A DNA stretch of 64,000 nt, from positions 7,820 through 71,819 of the forward strand of contig CAZLZD010000020.1 in NCBI GenBank assembly GCA_964563925.1. The letters run 5' to 3'. The position numbers and the translations under genes are program-made. Below, in pieces: positions 24,516 to 33,280 of the stretch. Position 1 is the first letter of the stretch. Each line of letters begins with the position of its first letter. Source of the DNA: JAUILA01 sp964563925. Its GTDB lineage: Bacteria > Bacteroidota > Bacteroidia > Cytophagales > Cyclobacteriaceae. The notes under the pieces are model-generated. The model saw only the letters and a program-made list of their open reading frames with translations. It was not told where the DNA came from and made no database searches.

Positions 24516-26444
24516 TTACACGTGTTCTTCGAGCCTTGTAAATTCCACCAGCTCGCGGTATGCGAGTTCGCAAATTTCCTCCGCCTCACAGATGAGCTTC
24601 GGAATGGACTTCAGCGGGTCGGATTCCTCGCCGAAGAGTTCAAGCCGTTTAACAATTGGCTTGAGCGAATGGATCCCCATAAAGGTTACCGAGGGTTTGA
24701 TACGGTGGGCGATTCTTGCGACTTCCACCCAGTGCGCATCTGCTGATTCTTCTTTCATTTCCGCCAAGGCATTGGGCGTATTCTCCAGGAAAGTATGAAT
24801 CATTTCCCGCATAAATCCTTCGTCTCCACCGCTTACATTTTGCAAATAACTCAGGTCGGTTATACCTGACGATCCGTTTACCTTATTCACCGGTTCGGCT
24901 GGTTCAGACTGCGGTTTACGCTCGGCAAACTTGGTGATTACCTGCAGCAGGTCTTCCGGCTGGAAAGGCTTGGGCAGATAATCGTTCATGCCGGCTTCCA
25001 GGCATTTCTCATTGTCGCCCTTGATGGCATTCGCGGTGAGTGCCACAATGGGCGTGGTTATTTCGTTTCTCCGGAGGATTCGGGTGGCCTCATACCCGTC
25101 CATGACAGGCATCTGCACATCCATCAGTATCAGGTCATAGGCCAGTACCCGTGCTTTCTCCACGGCGATGTAGCCATTCTCCGCGCAGTCCACTTTACAT
25201 TTCCACTTTTTGAGAATGTTTTGTGCATATAACCGGTTGATGTCGTTATCCTCCACCAGCAGGACTTTCATCTCCTCAAGGGTGGCTGAAGGAAGCTTTA
25301 CTTTCCGACGTTCCTGGCGTTCCACAAGGTCCTGTACCTTACCTTCCTCATAGGGAATGATAAAGGTGAATTGCGTTCCTTTATTTTCTTCACTGTGAAC
25401 ATTGATCGTTCCGTTCTGTAATTCAATAAGCTGTTTTACGATGGTCAGGCCTAAACCTGTACCACCGTATCTGCGGGTCACGCTTTCGTCGGCCTGGGTG
25501 AATGAGTCAAAGATATGATTCAGCTTATCTTCGGGAATGCCGACCCCGGTATCCCGAACGGTAAACCGGATGTAATTAAGCCCTTCGGTACGCCGGTCAA
25601 GGCCTGCATGGATTGTGATACTACCCTTGTGGGTAAATTTCATGCTGTTGCTGATCAGGTTAATCATGATCTGGTTAAGCCTGACCGGATCTCCCAGCAG
25701 CACCTGGTCTGCCTCCGGATCAATCGAGTACCGGATGGGCAGCTGTTTTTCGTTGGCTTCCGGAAGAAATGACTCCACCACCGCACCAAGCTGGTACCGA
25801 ATATTGAACCCGATCTTTTCAAACTTAAGCTTGCCGGATTCGATGACGGATATGTCCAGGATATCGTTGATGATCACCTTCAGGTTTTCCGTGCTGTTCT
25901 TGATGGCTGAAAGGTACTTCACCTTGTCCTCTTCGGAGGTTGCCTCCGACAGCAGGTTGACCATTCCGGCGATTCCGTTAATAGGCGTACGAATCTCATG
26001 GCTCATATTGGCGAGGAACTGTTCCTTGGCCTTTTGTGCCCGGAGTAGTTCTTCCGCATCCTTTTTTCGCTGGGTAATGTCACGGCAATCCAGGATGAGC
26101 CCCTCAATACCTTCTTTGTGGGTAAGGTTTATGGAATTGAATTCAAGGAATTTATAGGTTGTGTCGGCACACAGAAATTTAAATTCCACACTTTCATTAT
26201 AGGGTTTGCTGCAACTCTGCCGGAATGCCTGCCTGAAGTCTTTTTCGGTCTCGGGCTGAATAAATTCGAAAAAATTGCGTCCGATTAATGTATCCGGGGA
26301 ATGCCCCAGGATTTCGGTAACCGAGCGGTTGTGATAAAGAATATCTCCTTCATAGTTTACTACAAAAATAATGTCCGATCCATCTTCCACAACGGATTGA
26401 TAGAACGCACCCTGCTCAACATACTGTTTTAGTGATGGTTTCAT
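24516..26444 (-). CDS. soluble hybrid histidine kinase: PAS-HisKA-HATPase-REC-HPt
   Basis: A 642-aa multi-domain phosphorelay protein without membrane segments. A PAS domain lies at about 15-125 (SDIIFVVNYEGDILYHNRSV). The HisKA H-box has phospho-His 149 (ANMSHEIRTPINGI). The ATPase domain shows the N box NLISNSMKF, G1 DTGVGIP and G2 GGTGLGL. The receiver at about 392-508 has phospho-Asp 442 (LILMDVQMPVMDG) and Lys in LPKPF. The C-terminal HPt domain has His 580 (IAHRIKPS). The gene follows the sigma-54 regulator with a 3-nt gap, so they form an operon. The HPt suggests output to another receiver, perhaps that regulator. The signal sensed by PAS is unknown. Confidence 0.93.
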   Translation of the reverse strand: MKPSLKQYVEQGAFYQSVVEDGSDIIFVVNYEGDILYHNRSVTEILGHSPDTLIGRNFFEFIQPETEKDFRQAFRQSCSKPYNESVEFKFLCADTTYKFLEFNSINLTHKEGIEGLILDCRDITQRKKDAEELLRAQKAKEQFLANMSHEIRTPINGIAGMVNLLSEATSEEDKVKYLSAIKNSTENLKVIINDILDISVIESGKLKFEKIGFNIRYQLGAVVESFLPEANEKQLPIRYSIDPEADQVLLGDPVRLNQIMINLISNSMKFTHKGSITIHAGLDRRTEGLNYIRFTVRDTGVGIPEDKLNHIFDSFTQADESVTRRYGGTGLGLTIVKQLIELQNGTINVHSEENKGTQFTFIIPYEEGKVQDLVERQERRKVKLPSATLEEMKVLLVEDNDINRLYAQNILKKWKCKVDCAENGYIAVEKARVLAYDLILMDVQMPVMDGYEATRILRRNEITTPIVALTANAIKGDNEKCLEAGMNDYLPKPFQPEDLLQVITKFAERKPQSEPAEPVNKVNGSSGITDLSYLQNVSGGDEGFMREMIHTFLENTPNALAEMKEESADAHWVEVARIAHRIKPSVTFMGIHSLKPIVKRLELFGEESDPLKSIPKLICEAEEICELAYRELVEFTRLEEHV

Positions 26445-26447
26445 AGC

Positions 26448-27803
26448 TTAGGTAATTTCAGCTTCCATTTCTTTCAGATAGCGGTAGATGGTTGACTTAC
26501 CGATATCCAGTTTTGCGGCCACCTTAAGGACGTTATTGTTATATTTCTCCAGGTAAAACTGGATAATCCGGAAGGTGTAGTCTTTCAGGGACATTTCTTC
26601 GTGAAGGAAGTTTTGCTCCTTGCTGGCATTATTAAAGGAGATATCACTGGCTTCGATGGTGTCGCCTTCAGCCATCACCGCTGCGAGTTCGATGATGGAA
26701 CGGAGTTCACGTACATTGCCTGGAAAATTGTATTTCAGGAGCTTTTCCATCGCTCCGGGGTCTAGCCGCAATGCAGGCAGGTTGTTTTCCTCACTGAATG
26801 TGGTGAGGAAGTATTTTGACAGCAGGACAATGTCATTGCCGCGTTCGCGAAGCGGGGGCAATTCGACCGGCATCCCCAGGAGACGATAGTAAAGATCTTC
26901 CCGGAATGTGCCTTTTTGTACTTCGTCGGCAAGGTTGCGGTGCGTAGCCACGATCAGCCTGAAATTCAGCTTGATCAGGTCATTGCCGCCGATCCTTGTG
27001 AGTTCTTTTTCCTGAAGGGTCCGCAGGATTTTCGCCTGCAGGTTCAGGTCCATTTCACCTATCTCATCCAGAAACAGTGTGCCTCCCTCAGCCTCTTCAA
27101 ATTTTCCGATCCGCCTGGTTGCGGCCCCGGTGAATGCCCCTTTTTCATGTCCGAAAAGCTCACTTTCCATCAGCTCGGCAGGGATCGCCGCAATATTGAC
27201 CGCCACAAAAGGCTTGTCACTGCGGGGAGAATTGTAGTGAATGGCTTTGGCAACGAGTTCCTTACCTGTTCCGGTTTCACCGGTGATGGAAACGGTAATG
27301 GCCGTGTTTACGGCTTTCTCAAGCCGCTTAAAGACTTTTTGAATCGCAGGACTGTCTCCCACGATGCTTTTGGAGAATTCATACTTGTCGGTAATCTCCT
27401 CACGCAAGGTATCGATCTGCCTGATAAGCGACAGGTTTTTGCGGGCATTGTTGATGGTATTGAGCAGCCGGTTTTTGGTATCCTCATCCTTGGTGATGTA
27501 ATCATAGGCACCACACTTGAGCAGGTCCACCGCCGTGCCGATCTTCTCCTGGGCAGAGATGACGATCACCTGGATAGATGCATTATACCGCTGAATTTCA
27601 CTCAGCACCTCCTGGCCCGACATGTCGGGGAGAGAATAATCCAGGGTGATAATGTCAGGGTTCTCATATAAAGCCTGCAGACATTCCTTGCCCGACGTAA
27701 AACAGGTTACCTCGAAATCCGGATTCAGGTCCAGCACATATTTCAGGAATTTGGTATAAGCCGGATCATCTTCTACGACAAAAATTTTAAGTGTATCACT
27801 CAT
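26448..27803 (-). CDS. sigma-54-dependent response regulator (NtrC type)
   Basis: A 451-aa transcription factor. The receiver domain (residues 1-120) has the acidic pocket EDD (11-13), phospho-Asp 55 (ITLDYSLPDMSG) and a conserved Lys in YITKDE. The AAA+ domain has Walker A GETGTGKE, the sigma-54 contact loop GAFTGA, Walker B LFLDEIGE and an arginine-finger region (LYYRLLGMPVELPPLRER). A Fis-type helix-turn-helix ends the protein (VLKVAAKLDIGKSTIYRYLK). The start chosen is ATG at 27803; the longer frame adds 30 residues unlike a receiver N-terminus. It activates RpoN promoters when phosphorylated, probably through the downstream kinase. Targets are unknown. Confidence 0.93.
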   Translation of the reverse strand: MSDTLKIFVVEDDPAYTKFLKYVLDLNPDFEVTCFTSGKECLQALYENPDIITLDYSLPDMSGQEVLSEIQRYNASIQVIVISAQEKIGTAVDLLKCGAYDYITKDEDTKNRLLNTINNARKNLSLIRQIDTLREEITDKYEFSKSIVGDSPAIQKVFKRLEKAVNTAITVSITGETGTGKELVAKAIHYNSPRSDKPFVAVNIAAIPAELMESELFGHEKGAFTGAATRRIGKFEEAEGGTLFLDEIGEMDLNLQAKILRTLQEKELTRIGGNDLIKLNFRLIVATHRNLADEVQKGTFREDLYYRLLGMPVELPPLRERGNDIVLLSKYFLTTFSEENNLPALRLDPGAMEKLLKYNFPGNVRELRSIIELAAVMAEGDTIEASDISFNNASKEQNFLHEEMSLKDYTFRIIQFYLEKYNNNVLKVAAKLDIGKSTIYRYLKEMEAEIT

Positions 27804-28011
27804 AACACTAGACAGTTGAAAAAATAGATGATGGTTAAACTTATGGGATTCCCTGAAGATATTCCTGTCGGAGTGGCACCGGAACAAATTCATGTAAGAT
27901 TATCCGGGAACCCGGACATAAATCACGGGCCGGATTTCTTCCGGGTGGCTCTTCCATTCTCTCCATTAATAAGTAACTTAGCATTATCAACCAATCAAAA
28001 CCTTCCTTTAC

Positions 28012-28470
28012 ATGGACGTGCTCAAATCGCTTACTCCTTCAGAAAAAGACCTGTTATTTGATGCCCCCGTTCTCGTAACGGTACTGATTGCCGGGGCAGA
28101 CGGAGATTTTGACAAGGCTGAACTTGACCGGGCTGTCGAACTTGCCCATGATAAAAAAGTCACCGCGCGTGCCGACCTGCTGGAATTTTACCAGATCGTG
28201 GGCGACGGCATCGAAGATAAACTTAAGGTCAAGATTCATCAGCTTCCGGCAGACGCGGCCCAACGTAACCCAATCCTGATCGGCGAACTGGAGAAACTGA
28301 ATGACATTCTCCCAAAGCTGCCCCATGAATTTGCCACCGATTACTACTGGAGTCTGCGGAGCCTGGCAAAAAAAATTGCGAGTGCCTCGGGCGGACTGCT
28401 GGGATACCTCGCAGTAGGTTATGAAGAATCGAAACTGCTGGGTCTGGACATGATACACGTTCCTGAATAA
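28012..28470 (+). CDS. conserved hypothetical helical protein (TerB-like appearance)
   Basis: A 152-aa cytoplasmic protein that I do not recognise with certainty. The N-terminal half VLVTVLIAGADGDFDKAELD looks like a TerB-type helical domain, in which an acidic DGxxxxxE segment follows a hydrophobic helix. The rest is helical, ending GGLLGYLAVGYEESKLLGLD. It is 6 nt upstream of the second rhomboid gene and probably cotranscribed with it and holA. A stress or metal role would be speculation. Confidence 0.6.
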   Translation: MDVLKSLTPSEKDLLFDAPVLVTVLIAGADGDFDKAELDRAVELAHDKKVTARADLLEFYQIVGDGIEDKLKVKIHQLPADAAQRNPILIGELEKLNDILPKLPHEFATDYYWSLRSLAKKIASASGGLLGYLAVGYEESKLLGLDMIHVPE

Positions 28471-28476
28471 TTACCC

Positions 28477-29046
28477 ATGACGTACTCCCGAACAATCATT
28501 GGCAGCAGCATTGTGCCATTCCGGATGGTGTTCCTCATGTGGCTGGCCTTCTTTCTGGAGCGCTACCTGATCGTGCCCGACCTGTCGGCCTGGGGAATCT
28601 ATCCAAGGAGTCTGGTCGGGCTGGCAGGTATTGTGCTTGCACCCCTCATCCATGCCAATTACATGCACATCGTCTCCAATACCTTTCCAATCCTGTTTCT
28701 CGGTGCCGCACTGTTTTACTATTATCCGAAAATTGCCAATACGGTATTTCTTCGTGCGTATTTCCTTACCAATTTTCTGGTCTGGCTGGTGGCCCGTGGG
28801 AACAATGCCCATATCGGCGCCAGTGGTGTGGTATACGGACTGGCCTTCTTCCTGATATTTTTTGGATTGTTCCGCCGGGATTTCATCTCTCTCATCATAT
28901 CTTTGATTGTGATTCTTTTTTACGGGACGCTCTTTTACGGAGTGCTGCCGACGGCTGATCCGAGAATATCCTTCGAGTCCCACTTGTTCGGGGCACTGGT
29001 AGGAACCTGGTCGGCCTATTCACTTAGAAAAGCACAGGTTGAATAA
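28477..29046 (+). CDS. rhomboid-family intramembrane serine protease (second copy)
   Basis: A 189-aa membrane protein similar in layout to the rhomboid at 6322-7056 but without its C-terminal tail. The catalytic Ser 116 lies in HIGASGVVYG and His 169 in SFESHLFGA; HIVSN (His 64, Asn 68) is the companion motif. Shared phrases with the first copy include GIYPRSLVGLAGIVLAPLIH versus GILPRTLSGTIGIVTAPLIH. Its TAA stop overlaps the ATG of holA (TAATG). Both look active; substrates are unknown. Confidence 0.9.
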   Translation: MTYSRTIIGSSIVPFRMVFLMWLAFFLERYLIVPDLSAWGIYPRSLVGLAGIVLAPLIHANYMHIVSNTFPILFLGAALFYYYPKIANTVFLRAYFLTNFLVWLVARGNNAHIGASGVVYGLAFFLIFFGLFRRDFISLIISLIVILFYGTLFYGVLPTADPRISFESHLFGALVGTWSAYSLRKAQVE

Positions 29047-30068
29047 TGCAAAAACCCGAAGACGTTTTAAAGGATATACGCAGCGGTAAGGTCGCCCCGG
29101 TCTATTTTCTGCAGGGGGAGGAGACCTTTTTTATTGATCAGATAAGCGACCTGCTCGAAAAGAACCTGATCCCGGAACATGAACGCGGATTTAATCAGAC
29201 CGTACTTTACGGTCAGGATGTGTCGGTCAGCGATGTGCTCAATCATGCACGTCGGTTTCCGATGATGGCAGAACGGCAGCTTGTCCTGGTTAAGGAGGCC
29301 CAGAATATATCAGACCTTAACCGCGAAGGAGGGGAGAAGCAATTGCTGTCGTACCTGAACCAGCCGGTGCCGTCTACGGTGCTGGTATTCTGTCACAAAC
29401 ATAAAAAGCTCGACGGCCGGAAAGCCCTGGGTAAATCTATAGGAAAACTCAGTGTGTTGGTCACCAGCGACAAAATACGGGATTATCAGGTGTCCTCATG
29501 GATTGAAAACTATGTACGGTCCAGAAAATGTACGATTCGTCCAGATGCCCTCCAGCTTATTAATGACTCCATCGGAAATGATCTTGAACGGCTGTCGAAT
29601 GAAATCTCCAAGATCCTGATAAATTATGAAGCCGGGGTGACCATCGATATGGAGATGGTGCAGAAACATGTGGGCATCAGCAAGGAGTATAATGTATTCG
29701 AACTTCAGAAGGCACTGGTCTGCAAAGACCGGATGAAAGCCTTCCGGATCATCGGGTATTTTGCCGCCAATGCCCGTAAGCATCCCGCTATTCCCGTGGT
29801 GGCCGTGCTGTTTGCTTTTTTCAGCCGGTTGCTCATTGCCCAGCAGTACCGTCACGAAAATAAGAATAAGCTGGCCTCCGTATTGAAGGTCAGTCCGTAT
29901 GCCATTCCGGACTACCAGGAGGCCCTTCGCTATTATTCGGCCGGGGAGGTCGTAAGGAATATCCATCTGCTCCGGAAAGCCGACCTGGCCTGCAAGGGAG
30001 TTGACTCCGGCCAGGCTGAGGACGGTGAAATTCTTAAGGAACTGGTGGCCATGATGCTGGCTGCCTGA
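29046..30068 (+). CDS. holA: DNA polymerase III delta subunit
   Basis: The 340-aa delta subunit of the clamp loader, which opens the beta sliding clamp. The N-terminal P-loop-like region is recognisable (SGKVAPVYFLQGEETFFIDQ), followed by HARRFPMMAERQLVLVKEAQ, which is typical of HolA. The middle region holds LQLINDSIGNDLERLSNEIS and the C-terminal domain AVLFAFFSRLLIAQQY. Length and domain order match the family. The start is set by the ATG overlapping the rhomboid stop. Confidence 0.93.
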   Translation: MQKPEDVLKDIRSGKVAPVYFLQGEETFFIDQISDLLEKNLIPEHERGFNQTVLYGQDVSVSDVLNHARRFPMMAERQLVLVKEAQNISDLNREGGEKQLLSYLNQPVPSTVLVFCHKHKKLDGRKALGKSIGKLSVLVTSDKIRDYQVSSWIENYVRSRKCTIRPDALQLINDSIGNDLERLSNEISKILINYEAGVTIDMEMVQKHVGISKEYNVFELQKALVCKDRMKAFRIIGYFAANARKHPAIPVVAVLFAFFSRLLIAQQYRHENKNKLASVLKVSPYAIPDYQEALRYYSAGEVVRNIHLLRKADLACKGVDSGQAEDGEILKELVAMMLAA

Positions 30069-30078
30069 CCATAGGCAG
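30061..30078 (+). terminator. possible weak terminator after holA
   Basis: CTGCCT / AGGCAG forms a 6-bp stem that overlaps the holA stop codon. A T-rich tract (ATTATTTTTC) starts 5 nt later. The separation makes it weak. Confidence 0.35.
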
Positions 30079-30094
30079 GGAGATTATTTTTCTC

Positions 30095-30102
30095 TACCTT
30101 TG
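30095..30102 (+). promoter_or_regulatory. -7 promoter element for the large TPR gene
   Basis: TACCTTTG matches TAnnTTTG exactly, 83 nt upstream of the TPR gene start. The region 19-21 nt upstream is T-rich but lacks a clean TTTG. The leader would be about 75 nt. Confidence 0.5.
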
Positions 30103-30185
30103 TGACGTACAATTTTTTGCGATTTCAGATACGTTTTTGACATTTTTTCGTTTAACAACACAAGACCATTTCTAACCGTACATTC

Positions 30186-33100
30186 ATGCGATCATTTTTT
30201 GTTATTGCCGTCCTGTTATGTTCAGTAAAACTGGTCGGGGCGCAAACCACCTTATATCATACAGAAGCCGATGCCCTGTTCCGGAAAGGAGTTGACCTGG
30301 TCAATAAGGCAGAATACGCGGCCGCCAGGGAGACTTTTGAAGCCTATCTCGGGCAAGGCACCAACCAGCTGAAAAAAACGGAGGCAGAATATTACCGGGC
30401 CTTCTCCGCCCTGAGCCTTTTCCACCAGGACGGCGAGAAGCTGGTGGAGAAGTTCATTCATGATAACCCGAGCCACCCTAAAGCCAGCGTTGCCTATTAT
30501 GAGCTGGGCGACTTTTACTATAAACAAAAGGAGTATACAAAAGCCATCGAATACCTTAACCGTGCCAATTTCCAGGCATTGTCGCCGGAACAGCGGGTTA
30601 CTCTTCTTTTTGAACTGGGATACAGCCATTTCACCCGGCGCCAGTTTGACCAGGCACTAACGTCTTTTAACAAGTTGAAATCGGGTAATTCGGCTTACCA
30701 GGCGCCTGCGAGCTATTACGCGGGCTATATTGAATACGAGCAGGGGAAGTATGACCAGGCCATCACGGACCTGGAACGGGCAGGACAGAATCCGGCGTAT
30801 GAAAATGTCGTTCCGGGGATGATTGCCAGCATCTACTACAACCAGCGTAAATATGACCAGGTCATTGCGTACAGCGAAAAGGTGCTGCGCGGCAATGTAC
30901 GGGTCAATGAAAAAGACTTTTACCTTCTGACGGCAGATTCCTACCTGTTCAGGGAACAGTTTGACAAGGCCGGTGAGTTTTATGCCAGGTACCAGGAGAA
31001 TGTCTCGAATCCCGCAGCCCCGGTAAGGTACCGGATCGGATATACACTGTACAAGCTTGGTGATGACGCTTCGGCCATCGAGGAATTTAAACGTTCGGCT
31101 TCTGAAAAGGACAGTATCGGGATTTACTCGTCCTATTACCTGGGTATACTCTACCTGAAGGAGGGGAACAAACTGTATGCGCTCACCGCCTTTGATAATG
31201 TGCGGAAGAGTGATATGGGCAGTAGCCTCATTGAAGAAAGTACCTATCAATATGCGAAACTGGCGTATGATCTCGGCCGGACCGAGGAAGCGATCAATGT
31301 AATGAACGACTTTGTGGCCAGTTACCCGCAAAGTGCGCATATCGACGAGGTGAATGACCTGCTGTCCAAGGCTTACCTGAACAGTAATAACTATAACCTG
31401 GCCATTCGCCACATTGAAGGCATGCCGCAGGTCAACCGCAACCTGCAGGGAATATATCAGAAGGCAACCTACCTGAAGGGAGCCGAGGAATTTAACAAGG
31501 AGGATTATGCAGAGGCCATCCGGTTGTTTGACAAATCGCTGAAATATACTCCGGACCTTCAATATGCCATCCTGGCCAGTACCTGGGCCGGGGAAGCCTA
31601 TTCAGTAGGCCGACGTTACGAGGAGGCTATACCTTATTACAGGAAGGCACTGGCAGGGGCGGGAAATTCTCCGTCAAAGCTTCAGGCACATTACGGCCTT
31701 GGGTATGCCTATTATAATACCAAGGCCTATGACCAGGCGCTGAAACAGTTCCTTACCTATACCGAAGCCCTGTCAACGTCCTCAAACAAGCAAAACTACA
31801 CCGACGCCCTGCTCCGGGTGGCTGATTGCTACTACGTAAACAAGGAATATTCACGGGCACTGAGCTATTACCGGGCCGCCATACGGGAGAATACGGTGGA
31901 CGGCGATTATGCACATCTGCAGGCAGGGGTGATGCTTGGCATAATGGGGAATGTGGATGAAGCCAACCGGGAATACAATTACCTGTCTGAACAGTTTCCC
32001 AATTCCAGGTACGCCGACGACGCCCTTTACCAGCGCGGACAGCTTAACTTTGAAAAGGGTAATTTTGAATCGGCAGTCAGGGGCTTTAATGAGCTTATAC
32101 GGAAAGAACCCAACAGCCAGTACGTCCCCTATGCCTACCTTCGGAGGGGTGCGGCGCAGTATAACCTGCAGCAGTATGATAAGGCTATTGAGGATTATGC
32201 CACCCTGTTAAGAAAATATCCCAGGCACCCGGTGGCTTCCGAAGCACTGCTGCCACTGCAGGAAGTCCTGAGCGGCCAAAACCGATCTGATGAATTCGCC
32301 GGGTACCTTACCGCGTACAAGGCGGCGAACCCCGATAAGGAAGGGCTGGAAAGCATTGAATTTGAAACCGCGCGTAACCACTATTATAACCTGGCCTATC
32401 AGAAGACTATCGAGGGGTTCCGCAGCTACATCAGCTCATATCCCAATAACCCGAAGGTGCCCGAGGCAAACTATTTTATTGCTGAATCACACTACCGCCT
32501 GGGAGAATTTGACAAGGCAATTCCCGTCTATGAAGCCCTTACCGGTGACCCGTCGTTTGCCCAGTACAACCGGGTGATTGCCCGCCTGGCAGAATTAAGG
32601 TCGGAGGGAGGCAGCTATGATCAGGCGATCGAAAGGTATTATCAACTGGCCCGGATCGCACAGAACAAGAAGGAGCAATTCAACGCATGGTCAGGTCTGA
32701 TGGAAGCCTATTTTGCCAAAGGCCAGTATGACTCAGTTACCCATTATGCCAACACTATTCTGGAAAAAGGGAACGTGAATATCAGTGCCCAGAATAAAGC
32801 CAGTCTGTACCTGGGCAAGGCGTCCTATGCCCGCGGTGACCTGGCGTCGGCACAGGATGAATTCCTCACGACCCTCAATGCAGCAAGGGACCAGTATGGG
32901 GCAGAAGCACAATACCTGCTGGGCGAATCATTCTATCGGCAAGAGAAATACCAGCAGTCCGTGGAGACCCTGATCAACCTGAATAAGAACTTCAGTGCGT
33001 ATGAAAACTGGGTAGGGGAAGCCTACCTTTTACTGGCCGATAACTATGTCGCCATGGAGGATTACTTCCAGGCTAAAGGCACCCTGAATTCGCTCATCGA

Positions 33101-33224
33101 AAACTTCCCGGGCGAAGAGGTAAAGAGCCGGGCAAGGAAGAAACTGGAGGAAATCAGCAAGCGCCAGGCATCCCGGCCGGAGGAAGTTATTATTGGAAGT
33201 GATACTTCAAGTATTAACAATTAA
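30186..33224 (+). CDS. large exported TPR protein
   Basis: A 1012-aa protein with a signal peptide (about residues 1-19, ending VGAQ). Almost all of the mature part is TPR repeats, about 20 by eye, for example YYELGDFYYKQKEYTKAIEY, YYNQRKYDQVIAYSEKVLRG and AYYNTKAYDQALKQFLTYTE. It should be periplasmic. It lies 56 nt before an outer-membrane barrel gene and upstream of SPOR, ExbB, ExbD and TonB-like genes in the same direction. A scaffold between barrel, peptidoglycan and TonB machinery is a reasonable inference. No enzymatic domain is seen. Confidence 0.85.
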   Translation: MRSFFVIAVLLCSVKLVGAQTTLYHTEADALFRKGVDLVNKAEYAAARETFEAYLGQGTNQLKKTEAEYYRAFSALSLFHQDGEKLVEKFIHDNPSHPKASVAYYELGDFYYKQKEYTKAIEYLNRANFQALSPEQRVTLLFELGYSHFTRRQFDQALTSFNKLKSGNSAYQAPASYYAGYIEYEQGKYDQAITDLERAGQNPAYENVVPGMIASIYYNQRKYDQVIAYSEKVLRGNVRVNEKDFYLLTADSYLFREQFDKAGEFYARYQENVSNPAAPVRYRIGYTLYKLGDDASAIEEFKRSASEKDSIGIYSSYYLGILYLKEGNKLYALTAFDNVRKSDMGSSLIEESTYQYAKLAYDLGRTEEAINVMNDFVASYPQSAHIDEVNDLLSKAYLNSNNYNLAIRHIEGMPQVNRNLQGIYQKATYLKGAEEFNKEDYAEAIRLFDKSLKYTPDLQYAILASTWAGEAYSVGRRYEEAIPYYRKALAGAGNSPSKLQAHYGLGYAYYNTKAYDQALKQFLTYTEALSTSSNKQNYTDALLRVADCYYVNKEYSRALSYYRAAIRENTVDGDYAHLQAGVMLGIMGNVDEANREYNYLSEQFPNSRYADDALYQRGQLNFEKGNFESAVRGFNELIRKEPNSQYVPYAYLRRGAAQYNLQQYDKAIEDYATLLRKYPRHPVASEALLPLQEVLSGQNRSDEFAGYLTAYKAANPDKEGLESIEFETARNHYYNLAYQKTIEGFRSYISSYPNNPKVPEANYFIAESHYRLGEFDKAIPVYEALTGDPSFAQYNRVIARLAELRSEGGSYDQAIERYYQLARIAQNKKEQFNAWSGLMEAYFAKGQYDSVTHYANTILEKGNVNISAQNKASLYLGKASYARGDLASAQDEFLTTLNAARDQYGAEAQYLLGESFYRQEKYQQSVETLINLNKNFSAYENWVGEAYLLLADNYVAMEDYFQAKGTLNSLIENFPGEEVKSRARKKLEEISKRQASRPEEVIIGSDTSSINN

Positions 33225-33280
33225 ACATACTGATTTACAGAAACATATATTTCAGTGATAAATAAAATCTATCGGATAAA

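Noticed and set aside
26916..27671. 251-codon plus-strand frame opposite the sigma-54 regulator
   Set aside because: It mirrors the AAA+ domain of the regulator and has no motif of its own.
30657..31562. 301-codon open frame on the minus strand across the TPR gene
   Set aside because: It is antisense to a clear TPR-repeat protein and has no recognisable motif or start context; the low frequency of antisense stops follows from the codon use of the real gene.
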